A stretch of DNA of 64,000 nt from Acidimicrobiia bacterium (GTDB lineage: Bacteria; Actinomycetota; Acidimicrobiia; IMCC26256; PALSA-610). This document shows, one piece after another, positions 38,209-46,612 of the stretch. Location: NCBI GenBank assembly GCA_026002935.1, contig BPGH01000001.1, positions 359,965-423,964 of the forward strand, given 5' to 3'. The notes under the pieces were generated by a model. It saw only the letters and a list, made by a program, of their open reading frames with translations, was not told where the DNA came from and searched no databases. A program made the translations under genes and the position numbers. Positions within the stretch are counted from its first letter, which is position 1. Each line of letters starts with the position of its first letter.

Positions 38209-40422
38209 ATGCGGCGCTTCCCGTTCCGGCCCCACCAGGTCGTCGTCCTCCTCGGCGTGCTCGTCGCGCTCGGCACGATCGCTTCCGGCGTCGCGCCGAG
38301 GATCACCGAGTGGCACGAGGACTCACCGGTCCACCGCGAGGTGTTCGTCAACGTCCCCGACGCCGTCTACTGGGCGTTCTACGCGACGGCGCCGGTGATG
38401 CTGTTCATGGTCGCGTGGCTCACGTCGCTGCGCTTCCGCAACTACGAGCGCGGCGCACCCGACGACCGGCGCACCACCCGGGCCAACCTGCACCGCCGCC
38501 TGCGCGACTTCCGGGCCGGCGTGTGGATGCAGACGCTGCTGCGCGACCCGGCCGCGGGTCTCATGCACTCGTTCCTCTACTTCGGCTTCGTCTTCCTGTT
38601 CATCGCGACCGTGCTGCTGGAGATCGACCACCAGCTCCCCGAGTCGCTCAAGTTCCTGCACGGCCGCACGTACCAGGCGTACGCGATGGGCGCCGACCTC
38701 GCCGGCGTGCTGTTCCTGATCGGCATCGTGTGGGCGATCGTCCGCCGGTACGTGCAGCGCCCGTACCGGATCCGCATCAAGACGAAGCCCGAGGACGCGC
38801 TGATCCTCGGGACCTTCCTCGTGCTCGGGGTGACGGGCTTCCTCGCCGAGGCGTTCCGGATCGCGGTCGAGGACCGGCCCGCCTACGAGGAGTGGTCGTT
38901 CGTCGGCTACCCCCTCTCGTCGCTCGTCGACGGCTGGTCCGCCACCTCGGTCGAGCTCGCGCACCGCTGGACGTGGGCGGTGCACGTGGCCGCGTTCTTC
39001 GCGTTCCTCGTGATCCTGCCGACCACGAAGCTGCGGCACATGATCACGTCGCCGATGAACATGTACCTGCGCGACCGCGAGCGGCCGAAGGGCGCGATGA
39101 AGCCCATGCCGAACCTGATGGAGACCGAGCTCGAGAGCTTCGGTGCGGTCGCGATCGAGGACTTCACCTGGAAGCAGCTCTTCGACACCGACGCCTGCAC
39201 GGTCTGCGGACGGTGCACCTCGGTGTGCCCGGCCCAGAACACCGGCAAGCCGCTCGACCCGCGCGAGATCGTGCTCAAGGTCGGCGAGGTGATGAACGCG
39301 ACCGGGTCGCCCCGCACGTCGCCGCCGGTCGGCGTCGTGCCCGAGATCACCGTCGAGGCGAACAGCGTCTTCGAGCGCATCAGCCCGGAGGAGATCTGGG
39401 CGTGCACGTCGTGCAAGGCGTGCGACGAGATCTGCCCCGTCAACATCGAGATCCTCGACAAGATCCTCGACATGCGCCGCTACCTGGCGCTGATGGAGAG
39501 CAACTTCCCGACCGAGCTCGGCAACACGTACCGCTCGATGGAGAACTCGGGCAACGTCTACGGGCTCAACCAGGGCGACCGGGGCGACTGGGCCGCGTCG
39601 CTGGAGGGCGTCGAGATCGTCGAACCGGGCGGCGCGTTCGACCACGAGTACCTCTACTTCGTCGGGTGCGCCGGGAGCTTCGACGACCGCAACAAGAAGA
39701 CGTCGCGCGCACTCGCGAAGCTCATGCAGCGGGCCGGTCTCGACTTCGCGATCCTCGGACCGTCCGAGCTGTGCAACGGCGACCAGGCGCGCCGGTCGGG
39801 CAACGAGTACATCTTCCAGATGCTCGCCATGCAGAACATCGAGACGTTCGACGGCATGGGCGTGCGCAAGATCGTCACCCAGTGCCCGCACTGCTTCAAC
39901 GTGCTGAAGAACGACTACCCGCAGCTCGGCGGCAACTACGAGGTGATCCACCACAGCCAGCTCCTCGACGAGCTCGTCGCGAGCGGCCGCCTGTCGCTCG
40001 CGGGCGCGTCGCTCGAGGAGCGGGTCACCTACCACGACTCCTGCTACCTCGGCCGCCACAACGACGTGTACCTCGCGCCCCGGCGCGTCGTCGGGTCGCT
40101 CGCCGGGGTCGACCTCGTCGAGATGCCGCGCAACGGCACCCGCGGCATGTGCTGCGGTGCCGGCGGCGCGCGCATGTGGATGGAGGAGAACGTCGGCAAG
40201 AAGGTCAACACCGAGCGCTCGCAGGAGGCGATCGCCACCGGCGCGTCGCGCATCGCGGTCGCGTGCCCGTTCTGCTACGTGATGTTCGACGACGGCGTGA
40301 AGGGCGAGCGCAAGGACGAGGACGTGAAGGTGCAGGACATCGCCGAGATCCTCTGGGAGGCCATCGAGAACGAGGACAAGCGTTCGGCCCCCGTCGGCGG
40401 CACCTTCACGCCGGGGATCTGA
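38209..40422 (+). CDS. etfD: EtfD-like membrane iron-sulfur oxidoreductase
   Basis: A 737-residue membrane oxidoreductase. About five spans in the first 280 residues resemble the heme-b-binding NarI/HdrE module. Two 4Fe-4S motifs (CTVCGRCTSVCP and CTSCKACDEICP) follow near 330-410. Two CCG-type domains (CPHCFNVLKNDYP; MCCGAGGARMWMEE; CPFCYVMF) resemble HdrB/GlpC. The layout matches Rv0338c, named EtfD, thought to pass electrons from EtfAB in fatty-acid beta-oxidation to menaquinone. TAGATT ends 8 nt before the ATG, suggesting a leaderless mRNA. etfAB are not in the window. Confidence 0.85.
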   Translation: MRRFPFRPHQVVVLLGVLVALGTIASGVAPRITEWHEDSPVHREVFVNVPDAVYWAFYATAPVMLFMVAWLTSLRFRNYERGAPDDRRTTRANLHRRLRDFRAGVWMQTLLRDPAAGLMHSFLYFGFVFLFIATVLLEIDHQLPESLKFLHGRTYQAYAMGADLAGVLFLIGIVWAIVRRYVQRPYRIRIKTKPEDALILGTFLVLGVTGFLAEAFRIAVEDRPAYEEWSFVGYPLSSLVDGWSATSVELAHRWTWAVHVAAFFAFLVILPTTKLRHMITSPMNMYLRDRERPKGAMKPMPNLMETELESFGAVAIEDFTWKQLFDTDACTVCGRCTSVCPAQNTGKPLDPREIVLKVGEVMNATGSPRTSPPVGVVPEITVEANSVFERISPEEIWACTSCKACDEICPVNIEILDKILDMRRYLALMESNFPTELGNTYRSMENSGNVYGLNQGDRGDWAASLEGVEIVEPGGAFDHEYLYFVGCAGSFDDRNKKTSRALAKLMQRAGLDFAILGPSELCNGDQARRSGNEYIFQMLAMQNIETFDGMGVRKIVTQCPHCFNVLKNDYPQLGGNYEVIHHSQLLDELVASGRLSLAGASLEERVTYHDSCYLGRHNDVYLAPRRVVGSLAGVDLVEMPRNGTRGMCCGAGGARMWMEENVGKKVNTERSQEAIATGASRIAVACPFCYVMFDDGVKGERKDEDVKVQDIAEILWEAIENEDKRSAPVGGTFTPGI

Positions 40423-40437
40423 CCCGCCCGCCGACCG

Positions 40438-41007
40438 TCAGCGCCCGCGGAAGTTGAGGTAGTAGCGGCTCGGCGTCGGGCCGCGCTGGCCCTGGTACTT
40501 CGAGCCCGCCTCACCGCTGCCGTAGGGGTGCTCCGCGGGGGTCGTCATCTGCAGGAACGAGATCTGGCCGATCTTCATCCCCGGGTAGATCGCGATCGGC
40601 AGGTTCGCGACGTTCGAGAGCTCGAGCGTGAGGTGGCCGTTCCAGCCCGCGTCCACGAAGCCCGCGGTCGAGTGGATGAGCAGCCCGAGGCGGGCGAGCG
40701 AGCTCTTGCCCTCCAGCCGGCCGACGAGGTCGTCGGGCACGCCGACCCGCTCCAGCGTGGAGCCGAGCACGAACTCGCCGGGATGGAGCACGAACGGCTC
40801 CTCGTCGGAGACCTCGACGAGCTCGGTCAGGTCCTCGTGCGCCTGTTTGGGGTCGATGTGCGGCGTCGTGTGGTTGCGGAAGACGCGGAAGTAGCGGTCG
40901 ACGTGCAGGTCGACCGACGACGGCTGGATCGCACCCTCGAGCAGCGGCTCGATCACGACGCGCCCCTCCGCGAGCGCCTTGCGGATCGAGACGTCGGAGA
41001 GGATCAC
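40438..41007 (-). CDS. dcd: dCTP deaminase
   Basis: A 189-residue trimeric enzyme. [80 protein letters not shown] and the C-terminal [16 protein letters not shown] are characteristic. Actinobacterial homologues are often bifunctional and make dUMP from dCTP directly; whether this one is cannot be told here. The start is a GTG at 41007. TAGGCT lies 7 nt upstream on the minus strand, so a leaderless start is possible. It converges on etfD. Confidence 0.94.
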   Translation of the reverse strand: MILSDVSIRKALAEGRVVIEPLLEGAIQPSSVDLHVDRYFRVFRNHTTPHIDPKQAHEDLTELVEVSDEEPFVLHPGEFVLGSTLERVGVPDDLVGRLEGKSSLARLGLLIHSTAGFVDAGWNGHLTLELSNVANLPIAIYPGMKIGQISFLQMTTPAEHPYGSGEAGSKYQGQRGPTPSRYYLNFRGR

Positions 41008-41257
41008 GGCCGCCAGCCTAGAGGGCCGACCCGCGGCCGCCGCACGGCGCGCGCGTCCCGGCGCCGGGCGCCGCGCGGCAGTGACGACACCGCCGCGACC
41101 GCGGCCGTGGCGCACGTCGCGCGCCGGCTCCGGATCCGGCCCGACGTCGGCGGGCACCGAGCCGTCGCGGGTCGCACCGGGTCGCGCGCGACCGCACCGC
41201 GGACCCCGGCGGCCCGGGGGGCGCCCCTGCGCCCTCTTGTAAGCTCACCCGCGCACT

Positions 41258-41328
41258 GCGGGTGTAGTTCAGAGGCAGAACATCAGCTTCCCAAGCTGAG
41301 AACGCGGGTTCGATTCCCGTCACCCGCT
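41258..41328 (+). tRNA. tRNA-Gly (anticodon CCC)
   Basis: A complete cloverleaf: acceptor GCGGGTG/CACCCGC, D stem GTTC/GAAC, anticodon stem TCAGC/GCTGA with loop TTCCCAA (anticodon CCC at 41290-41292), and T stem GCGGG/CCCGT with loop TTCGATT. CCA is encoded directly after (41329-41331). A possible -10 TAAGCT lies at 41240-41245. The flanking 240-250 bp on each side hold no supported gene. Confidence 0.95.
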
Positions 41329-41549
41329 CCACTGTGCCGGCGCCGGCGGTCGCGCCGCTTCCGGCGCCCGGCAGGCGGCCGCACGCCACGCGGCCCGGCG
41401 CCCACCGGTCCACCACCCCGGCCGCGACGACCGCGGGCCCCGCCTCCGCGTCGCCCTCCCCGGAACCGGCGGCGACGCGCACGCCGCGGACTCCCCTCGG
41501 ACCCGCCCGTTCCCCGGACCACGGTCCCGCCCGTGCCCCGCGCCGCCAA

Positions 41550-41569
41550 AAACCGACTATAGTCGGTTT
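41550..41569. promoter_or_regulatory. Perfect 20-bp palindromic operator over a leaderless promoter
   Basis: AAACCGACTATAGTCGGTTT is a perfect palindrome ending one base before the ATG at 41571. Its centre contains TATAGT (41558-41563), a near-ideal -10 element 7 nt from the ATG. This spacing implies a leaderless mRNA. The TetR gene at 42836 in the same operon is the likely ligand-responsive repressor, which would make the unit autoregulated. Confidence 0.75.
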
Positions 41570-41570
41570 C

Positions 41571-42839
41571 ATGCGACGCGCCCGGCCCGGACCCCCGATC
41601 ACCGCAGGAAGGCGCGCCCTGGTCGGCGTCGTCGCGCTGGCCGCGGCGGCGTGCACGGGTGGCGGCGGCGGCCCGGCCGCCGGCCCGACGACCGCCGGGA
41701 CCGCCGACCCCGTGACGGTCGACTGCCTCGGGGACGCGGACTGCCCCGCGCTGGTCGTGGAGGGCGACCCGCCCGCGGCGATGCCCTCCGGGGCGCCGTC
41801 GCCGCTGCGGGGCTACTCGGACCCGACCGTCCGGCGGGAGCCCGGCGGCGGACCGCTGTGGATGGCGTACTCGTGGCCGAGCGTGCACGTCGGGCCCGAC
41901 GGCACCCGCACGACGAGGGTCGAGACCCACCTCGCCCGCAGCGACGACGACGGGCGCACCTGGCGGGCCGTGTCGCCCCTGTGGAGGGCGACCGAGGCCA
42001 CCGACCCGGTGTCGGGGCGGCGCGGCTGGACCGACCACGAGGTCCCCAACCTCCTCCCCGTCACCGACGGAGGCGGGGCCACCCGGTGGTTCGCCGCGCG
42101 GCTCGACCTGTTCGTCCCCGCCGGCGAGGGGCTCGGGAGCCGCCCGCCCGCCAGCTTCCGCATCGCGCTCACCAGCGCCGCCACCCCGGCGGCGCTCGCG
42201 ACGGCCCCGACCGGCGTGCTGGGCAGCGCGCTCACCGACGACCGCTGGGGCGTCGACCAGGACCTCACCGCGCTCGACGGTTCACTCGGCCGTTGCGCGC
42301 TGTGGAACGAGCCGGCGCTCCACCATGCGGGCGGGACCCTGTACCTCGCGCTGCGGTGCCTCCCGCTCGCGCGCGACGGCACCCCCGACGTGGCCGCGAG
42401 CAGCATCGAGGTGTTCGCCACCGAGCCCGTCGGCGAACCGGCGACCTGGGCGTGGCGTCACCAGGGGCGCCTCGCAGGGCACGCCGAGGCCGAGGAGCTC
42501 GGCGCCGACGGCCTCACCCAGATCGACTTCGCGCGCGCCGCCGACGGCACGCTCCTCGCGATCCTCACGCCGGACGACTGGAGCGACGAGCATCGCGAGT
42601 TCGTGCACCACGGGCTGCGCGTGGTCGAGGTGGCATCGCTCGACGACCCGCGGCTGGCGCGGCACGGCGACGGCAGCCTCGCGGTGCGGGCGGTCGTCAC
42701 CGCGAGCGACCTCGCGCCGCTCGGGCCCGGCGCAGGCGCCTACGAACCGACCGCCACGACCGGCGTCGTCCTCATGCGACGCGAGATCGACCGGGCGAGC
42801 CTCGTCGCCGGCATCCACGACACCCGCGTCCACCCGTGA
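41571..42839 (+). CDS. BNR/sialidase-like lipoprotein under TetR control
   Basis: A 422-residue exported protein with lipobox AAAAC near residue 27. The body looks like a sialidase-type beta-propeller: an RGYSDPTVRREPGGGPLWMAYSW opening strand, an Asp-box-like HLARSDDDGRTWRAVSPL, and further WGVDQDLTALDGSLGRCALWNEPALHH and GLTQIDFARAADGTLLAIL blades. Catalytic residues of a true sialidase were not established, so it may only bind glycans or another ligand. The ATG directly follows a perfect palindrome and -10. It overlaps the tetR start by 4 bp (GTGA). Confidence 0.72.
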   Translation: MRRARPGPPITAGRRALVGVVALAAAACTGGGGGPAAGPTTAGTADPVTVDCLGDADCPALVVEGDPPAAMPSGAPSPLRGYSDPTVRREPGGGPLWMAYSWPSVHVGPDGTRTTRVETHLARSDDDGRTWRAVSPLWRATEATDPVSGRRGWTDHEVPNLLPVTDGGGATRWFAARLDLFVPAGEGLGSRPPASFRIALTSAATPAALATAPTGVLGSALTDDRWGVDQDLTALDGSLGRCALWNEPALHHAGGTLYLALRCLPLARDGTPDVAASSIEVFATEPVGEPATWAWRHQGRLAGHAEAEELGADGLTQIDFARAADGTLLAILTPDDWSDEHREFVHHGLRVVEVASLDDPRLARHGDGSLAVRAVVTASDLAPLGPGAGAYEPTATTGVVLMRREIDRASLVAGIHDTRVHP

Positions 42840-43453
42840 GCGGGGCCCGTAGGAACCAGTCGCTCCAGGACCGATCGCGCCGGACCCGCGAACGACTAAT
42901 CGAGGTCGGGTTCTCCCTGTTCGCCCGGCACGGGTTCGACGAGGTCACCGTCGACGCCATCTGCGCCGCCACCGGGGTCGCCAAGGGCACGTTCTACTTC
43001 CACTTCCCGACGAAGCAGGCGTTGCTCGTCGCCGCGTTCCACCGCGGCGGCGACGAGGTCGTCCGGCACGCGCAGGACCTGGCGGCCGCCGGCACCCCGT
43101 TCCCCGAGGCCGTGCTCGCCCTCGGAGCTCGCATCGCCAACAACACGGCCGCGGTCCCCAAGCCCCTCGCGCGGCGCGCGACGATCGAGGCGCTCGCCGC
43201 GATCGACGGCGCACCCGACGACGGGGAACGGCACCAGCGCCGCCGGGCGCTCGTCGTCCTCGTCGAGGCCGGGATGCGACGCGGCGAGGTCACGGCGGGG
43301 TTCGCGCCCGCGGAGATCGCCATGGCCCTCAACTGGGCCATGGTCCAGGCCATCCTCGCCTGGACCGCGTCGCCCGGCCCCGCCCCGACGCTCGAGACCG
43401 TGATGCGCGCACGCCTGACCATGCTCCTGGCCGGGGTCGCCTCCCGTCCGTGA
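42836..43453 (+). CDS. TetR-family transcriptional regulator
   Basis: A 205-residue TetR repressor. The N-terminal helix-turn-helix is LIEVGFSLFARHGFDEVTVDAICAATGVAKGTFYFHFPTKQALLVAAF (about 22-69); the rest is the ligand and dimer domain, with MALNWAMVQAILAWTA near the C-terminus. The GTG at 42836 overlaps the lipoprotein stop, so both come from the promoter covered by the 20-bp palindrome. Its ligand is unknown. Confidence 0.88.
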   Translation: MSGARRNQSLQDRSRRTRERLIEVGFSLFARHGFDEVTVDAICAATGVAKGTFYFHFPTKQALLVAAFHRGGDEVVRHAQDLAAAGTPFPEAVLALGARIANNTAAVPKPLARRATIEALAAIDGAPDDGERHQRRRALVVLVEAGMRRGEVTAGFAPAEIAMALNWAMVQAILAWTASPGPAPTLETVMRARLTMLLAGVASRP

Positions 43454-43550
43454 CCCGCCGGCGAAATCACCCGGACGGAGTGATGGAACCGGGAGGTGGA
43501 GCCGGTTGCATGGCACCGGACCCCATCGTGCCGTGACAACGGGAGTCGAG

Positions 43551-43988
43551 ATGACCGAAGTCAGAGTGTCGCGTGCCTCGGACCTCCCGCCCGAGCGCCC
43601 CCCGAGCACCTGGGCCGTCGGCTGGATCACCTTCGCGGCCGCCATGATGATCATGATCGGGACGTTCCACGTCATCGCGGGCCTCGTCGCGCTGTTCGAC
43701 GACGAGTTCTTCGTCGTGACGCGCGAGTACGTCTTCCAGCTCGACGCGACGCAGTGGGGATGGATCCACCTGATCCTCGGGGTGATCATCGCGGTGTCGG
43801 GCGGGTACCTGCTCACCGGCTCGGTGTTCGCCCGCACGATCGGCGTGATCCTGGCGCTGCTGAGCGCGCTCGCCGGCTTCGCATGGCTCCCGTGGTACCC
43901 GGTGTGGGGCGTCGTCATCATCGCGATCGCGGTGAGCGTGATCTGGGCGTTGACGGCGCACGGGCGCGACATCGTCGCCGGCGAGTGA
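43551..43988 (+). CDS. DUF7144-like four-helix membrane protein
   Basis: A 145-residue membrane protein with four spans: GWITFAAAMMIMIGTFHVIAGLVAL, WIHLILGVIIAVSGGYLLTG, RTIGVILALLSALAGF and VWGVVIIAIAVSVIWAL. The WITFAAAMMIMIGTFHVIAGLVAL and QWGWIHLILG pattern is common in actinobacterial small membrane proteins (DUF7144 as I recall). The ATG at 43551 follows GGGAG. It starts the small-protein cluster 43.5-45.3 kb. Confidence 0.75.
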   Translation: MTEVRVSRASDLPPERPPSTWAVGWITFAAAMMIMIGTFHVIAGLVALFDDEFFVVTREYVFQLDATQWGWIHLILGVIIAVSGGYLLTGSVFARTIGVILALLSALAGFAWLPWYPVWGVVIIAIAVSVIWALTAHGRDIVAGE

Positions 43989-44086
43989 CGCCGGCGCGCG
44001 GCCCGGCGGCGGCCCCGTGCCGTCGAGGGCGTCGTTGCTGCGGTCCGGACCGCCCGTACCGCACGGACCGGTAGGAGGGACGAGGA

Positions 44087-44491
44087 GTGCAGATGCTTGC
44101 GGACTGGCAGGTCGGCGAGGTGTTCCTGGCCATGCTGTGGTTCACGTTGTTCTTCATCTGGATCTGGCTGCTGATCAGCGTGTTCGCCGACATCTTCCGC
44201 AGCCACGACCTCGGCGGCTTCGCGAAGTTCCTGTGGGTCGTGTTCGTCATCGTCTTCCCCTACCTCGGCGTGTTCGTCTACCTGATCGCCCGGGGCAACA
44301 AGATGGCCGAGCACGCCGCCGAGGCCGCGCGCATGCAGGATGCGGCCGCGCGCGCGTACATCCGCGACGCCGCCGGGTCGTCGGCGTCGCCGACCGAGGA
44401 GCTCGCCCGCCTCGCCGACCTCCGGGACCGGGGCGTGATCGACGACACGGAGTTCGCGCGCCTCAAGGCCAACGTGGTCGGCGCCCCGTGA
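44087..44491 (+). CDS. Two-span membrane protein with SHOCT domain
   Basis: About 134 residues; the start may be GTG 44087 or ATG 44093, both after GGAGG-like sites. Two spans (VFLAMLWFTLFFIWIWLLISVFADIF and FLWVVFVIVFPYLGVFVYLIA) form a PLDc_N-like anchor. A SHOCT domain closes the protein: EELARLADLRDRGVIDDTEFARLKANVV. SHOCT is a short C-terminal domain thought to mediate oligomerisation. The function is unknown. Confidence 0.8.
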   Translation: MQMLADWQVGEVFLAMLWFTLFFIWIWLLISVFADIFRSHDLGGFAKFLWVVFVIVFPYLGVFVYLIARGNKMAEHAAEAARMQDAAARAYIRDAAGSSASPTEELARLADLRDRGVIDDTEFARLKANVVGAP

Positions 44492-44543
44492 CCGGGATGA
44501 CGGAGCCGGACGTGGAGCACCTGGGAACCCCCGGGAGGTCGTC

Positions 44544-44978
44544 GTGAGCAGTCCCGACGTGTACGGCCCGGTCGACTTCCTCGTGCTGCAGTACCCGCGC
44601 AACGCGAGCGGCGCCCCGACGGCCGAGGCGCTCGTCGACCTGCTCGCCCGCGGGGTCGTACGGCTCTACGACCTGCTGGTCGTCGAGCGGGACGACGACG
44701 GCGGCTGCCGCGAGGTCGACCTCACGGCAGGCGGGCCGCTCGGCGACCTGCGCGCGTTCCGGGGTGCGCGATCGGGGCTGCTCGGCGCCGACGACCTCGA
44801 CGAGCTCGCCGCCGTGATCGACCCGGGCACCGTCGGCGTCGTCGTCCTGTACGAGAACGCGTGGGCGGTGCCGTTCGTCGCCGCCGCGCGCGCCGAGGGC
44901 GCCGAGGCCGTGGCCGGCAACCGCATCACGGCCCAGCAGATCATGGACGCGCTCGACGCGCTCGAGCCGACCGGATGA
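44544..44978 (+). CDS. DUF6325-like protein of unknown function
   Basis: A 144-residue soluble protein: GPVDFLVLQYPRNASGAPTAEALVDLLARGVVRLYDLLVVERD followed by LGADDLDELAAVIDPGTVGVVVLYENAWAVPFVAAARAEGAEAVAGNRITAQQIMDAL. It looks like the DUF6325 family, usually beside SHOCT proteins in actinobacteria. It has no membrane segment. GTG start after GGGAGG. It lies between two SHOCT genes and is presumably their partner. Confidence 0.75.
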   Translation: MSSPDVYGPVDFLVLQYPRNASGAPTAEALVDLLARGVVRLYDLLVVERDDDGGCREVDLTAGGPLGDLRAFRGARSGLLGADDLDELAAVIDPGTVGVVVLYENAWAVPFVAAARAEGAEAVAGNRITAQQIMDALDALEPTG

Positions 44979-44991
44979 GAGGAGTGCAGCA

Positions 44992-45303
44992 GTGCCCGGA
45001 CTCCTACGCGGCGTCGCCCGCACGGCGGTGGTCGCCGGGACCGCGACCGCGGTCTCGGGACGGGTCCAGCGCCGCCAGGCCGAGCGGTACGCGGAGCGCG
45101 ACGCGCAGATCTACGCGCAGCGCGAGGAGGCGTACCGCCAGCAGGTGACCGCGGCCGGACCCCCCGTGGCCGCGGCGCCTGCGGCCCCCCCGGCGGCGAC
45201 CGACACGGTCACCCAGCTCAAGGAGCTCGCGGCCCTCAGGGACCAGGGCGTCCTCACCGACGAGGAGTTCGCGGCGCAGAAGGCCAGGATCCTCGGCGGC
45301 TGA
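44992..45303 (+). CDS. SHOCT domain protein
   Basis: A 103-residue protein. A basic amphipathic N-terminus (LLRGVARTAVVAGTATAVSGRVQRRQAERYAERDAQIYAQREEAYRQQ) is followed by an Ala/Pro linker and a C-terminal SHOCT domain (QLKELAALRDQGVLTDEEFAAQKARILGG). GTG start after GAGAGGAG. It is the last gene of the cluster; its partner is probably the DUF6325-like protein 13 bp upstream. Confidence 0.8.
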   Translation: MPGLLRGVARTAVVAGTATAVSGRVQRRQAERYAERDAQIYAQREEAYRQQVTAAGPPVAAAPAAPPAATDTVTQLKELAALRDQGVLTDEEFAAQKARILGG

Positions 45304-45304
45304 C

Positions 45305-45330
45305 GGGCGGGCGCCCGCGGGCACCCGCCC
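45305..45330. terminator. Near-perfect GC hairpin between convergent genes
   Basis: GGGCGGG (45305-45311) and CCCGCCC (45324-45330) enclose a further GCCCGCGGGC palindrome, giving a long stem with one mismatch. It lies 1 bp after the SHOCT gene stop and 4 bp before the convergent dehydrogenase stop. Confidence 0.6.
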
Positions 45331-45334
45331 CCGC

Positions 45335-46372
45335 TCACGGCGCGACGTCGATGACGGCCCGGCCGAGGTACCTGCCGGCCTCGAGCTCGTCGAGGATCGC
45401 CGGGACGTCGGGCAGCCCCCCGACGCGCGACACGTGCGTCCGGACCTTCCCGGCTGCCACCAGGTCGACGAGCTCGCGCATCTCCTGCACGGTCCCGACC
45501 GCGGAGTAGATGATGGTCGGGTCCTTCAGGAAGATCTCCCAGAGGTGCAGCTGCAGGTTGCCCTCGCCCGACGGCGGGATCCCGACGGCGACGAACAACC
45601 CGCCGGGGCGCAGCAGTTGCAGCCCCAGCTCGAAGCCGGCGAGGCGCGCGGCGAACACGAGCACCGCGTCGACACCGCCGTACTCCGTGAAGACGGTGGC
45701 GGCCGCCTCGTCCGCGTCCACCGCGCGGTGCGCACCCAGCGAACGGACGAACTCGAGGCGGTCGGCCCCGACGTCGACCCCCACGACGCGGTACCCGAAC
45801 GCGTTCGCGATCTGCACCGCGTAGTGGCCGAGGCCACCCGCGGCGCCGATCACCGCGATCGTGCGACCCGGTGCGATGCCGTGCTTCACGAGCTTGCGCA
45901 CCGCGCCGAACGCCGTGAGCCCGCCGCACGCGAGCGGAGCCTCGTGGTCGCCGACCTCGTCGGGCAGCCGGACGAGCGCGGGCGCCCACACGCAGATCTG
46001 CTCGGCGAAGGTGCCCATGACGGGACGCGACTGCGGGCACAGCCGCGTCCGCCCGGTGAGGCAGTACTCGCACGCGCCGCACCAGTACCCGCCGCCCATG
46101 CCGCCGAGGCCGAGGATCACCCGGTCGCCCACCGACACGAACCGCTGCGCGCCGGGACCGAGCGCGTCGACGACCCCGATCCCCTCGTGGCCGAGCGTGC
46201 CGAGCTTGGGGACCCCGCTCCAGTCGCCGCGCGCGAGGTGGAGGTCGGAGTGGCACACCCCCGCCGTCGTGATGCGCACGCGGGCCTCGTCGGTCCCCGG
46301 TTCGGGGGCCGGCACCTCGCAGACCGCGAGCTCGTCGCCCTGCAGGCCGATCGCCTTCATCGTCGCCGTCAT
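45335..46372 (-). CDS. Zinc-dependent alcohol dehydrogenase
   Basis: A 345-residue medium-chain dehydrogenase. The catalytic zinc ligands lie in TTAGVCHSDLH (Cys about 40) and GTLGHEGIG (His about 62). The structural zinc has four cysteines in WCGACEYCLTGRTRLC. The NAD-binding loop is IAVIGAAGGLGHYAVQIA with Asp in VVGVDVGADRLEFVRS, which favours NAD over NADP. Substrate is unknown. The ATG at 46372 is preceded by GGGAGGGCGAGG; a second ATG at 46360 is possible. It stands alone. Confidence 0.92.
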   Translation of the reverse strand: MTATMKAIGLQGDELAVCEVPAPEPGTDEARVRITTAGVCHSDLHLARGDWSGVPKLGTLGHEGIGVVDALGPGAQRFVSVGDRVILGLGGMGGGYWCGACEYCLTGRTRLCPQSRPVMGTFAEQICVWAPALVRLPDEVGDHEAPLACGGLTAFGAVRKLVKHGIAPGRTIAVIGAAGGLGHYAVQIANAFGYRVVGVDVGADRLEFVRSLGAHRAVDADEAAATVFTEYGGVDAVLVFAARLAGFELGLQLLRPGGLFVAVGIPPSGEGNLQLHLWEIFLKDPTIIYSAVGTVQEMRELVDLVAAGKVRTHVSRVGGLPDVPAILDELEAGRYLGRAVIDVAP

Positions 46373-46612
46373 CCTCGCCCTCCCCTGCTCGGCCGCCGCA
46401 CGCCCGGCGGATTCTTGCCCGACACCGCGCACCGGCGCCCACACCTCCTGCTCCTGCGCTCCGCGCGCCTGGTGGCACGCAGCGCGACAGAAAGGAGCGA
46501 CGCGCCGCCCGCACGCGCGCGGTCCGCGGTGACCGGCCTGGACGCCGCGCCCGGTCGCGAGGTAGATAGCGGAGGGAACCGGGCTGGGCTCGACCACCGA
46601 ACGGGAGCTGCC

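Noticed and set aside
41571..42839. The BNR lipoprotein as a functional sialidase.
   Set aside because: The catalytic Arg triad, Tyr and Asp of sialidases could not be placed, so only the beta-propeller resemblance is claimed.
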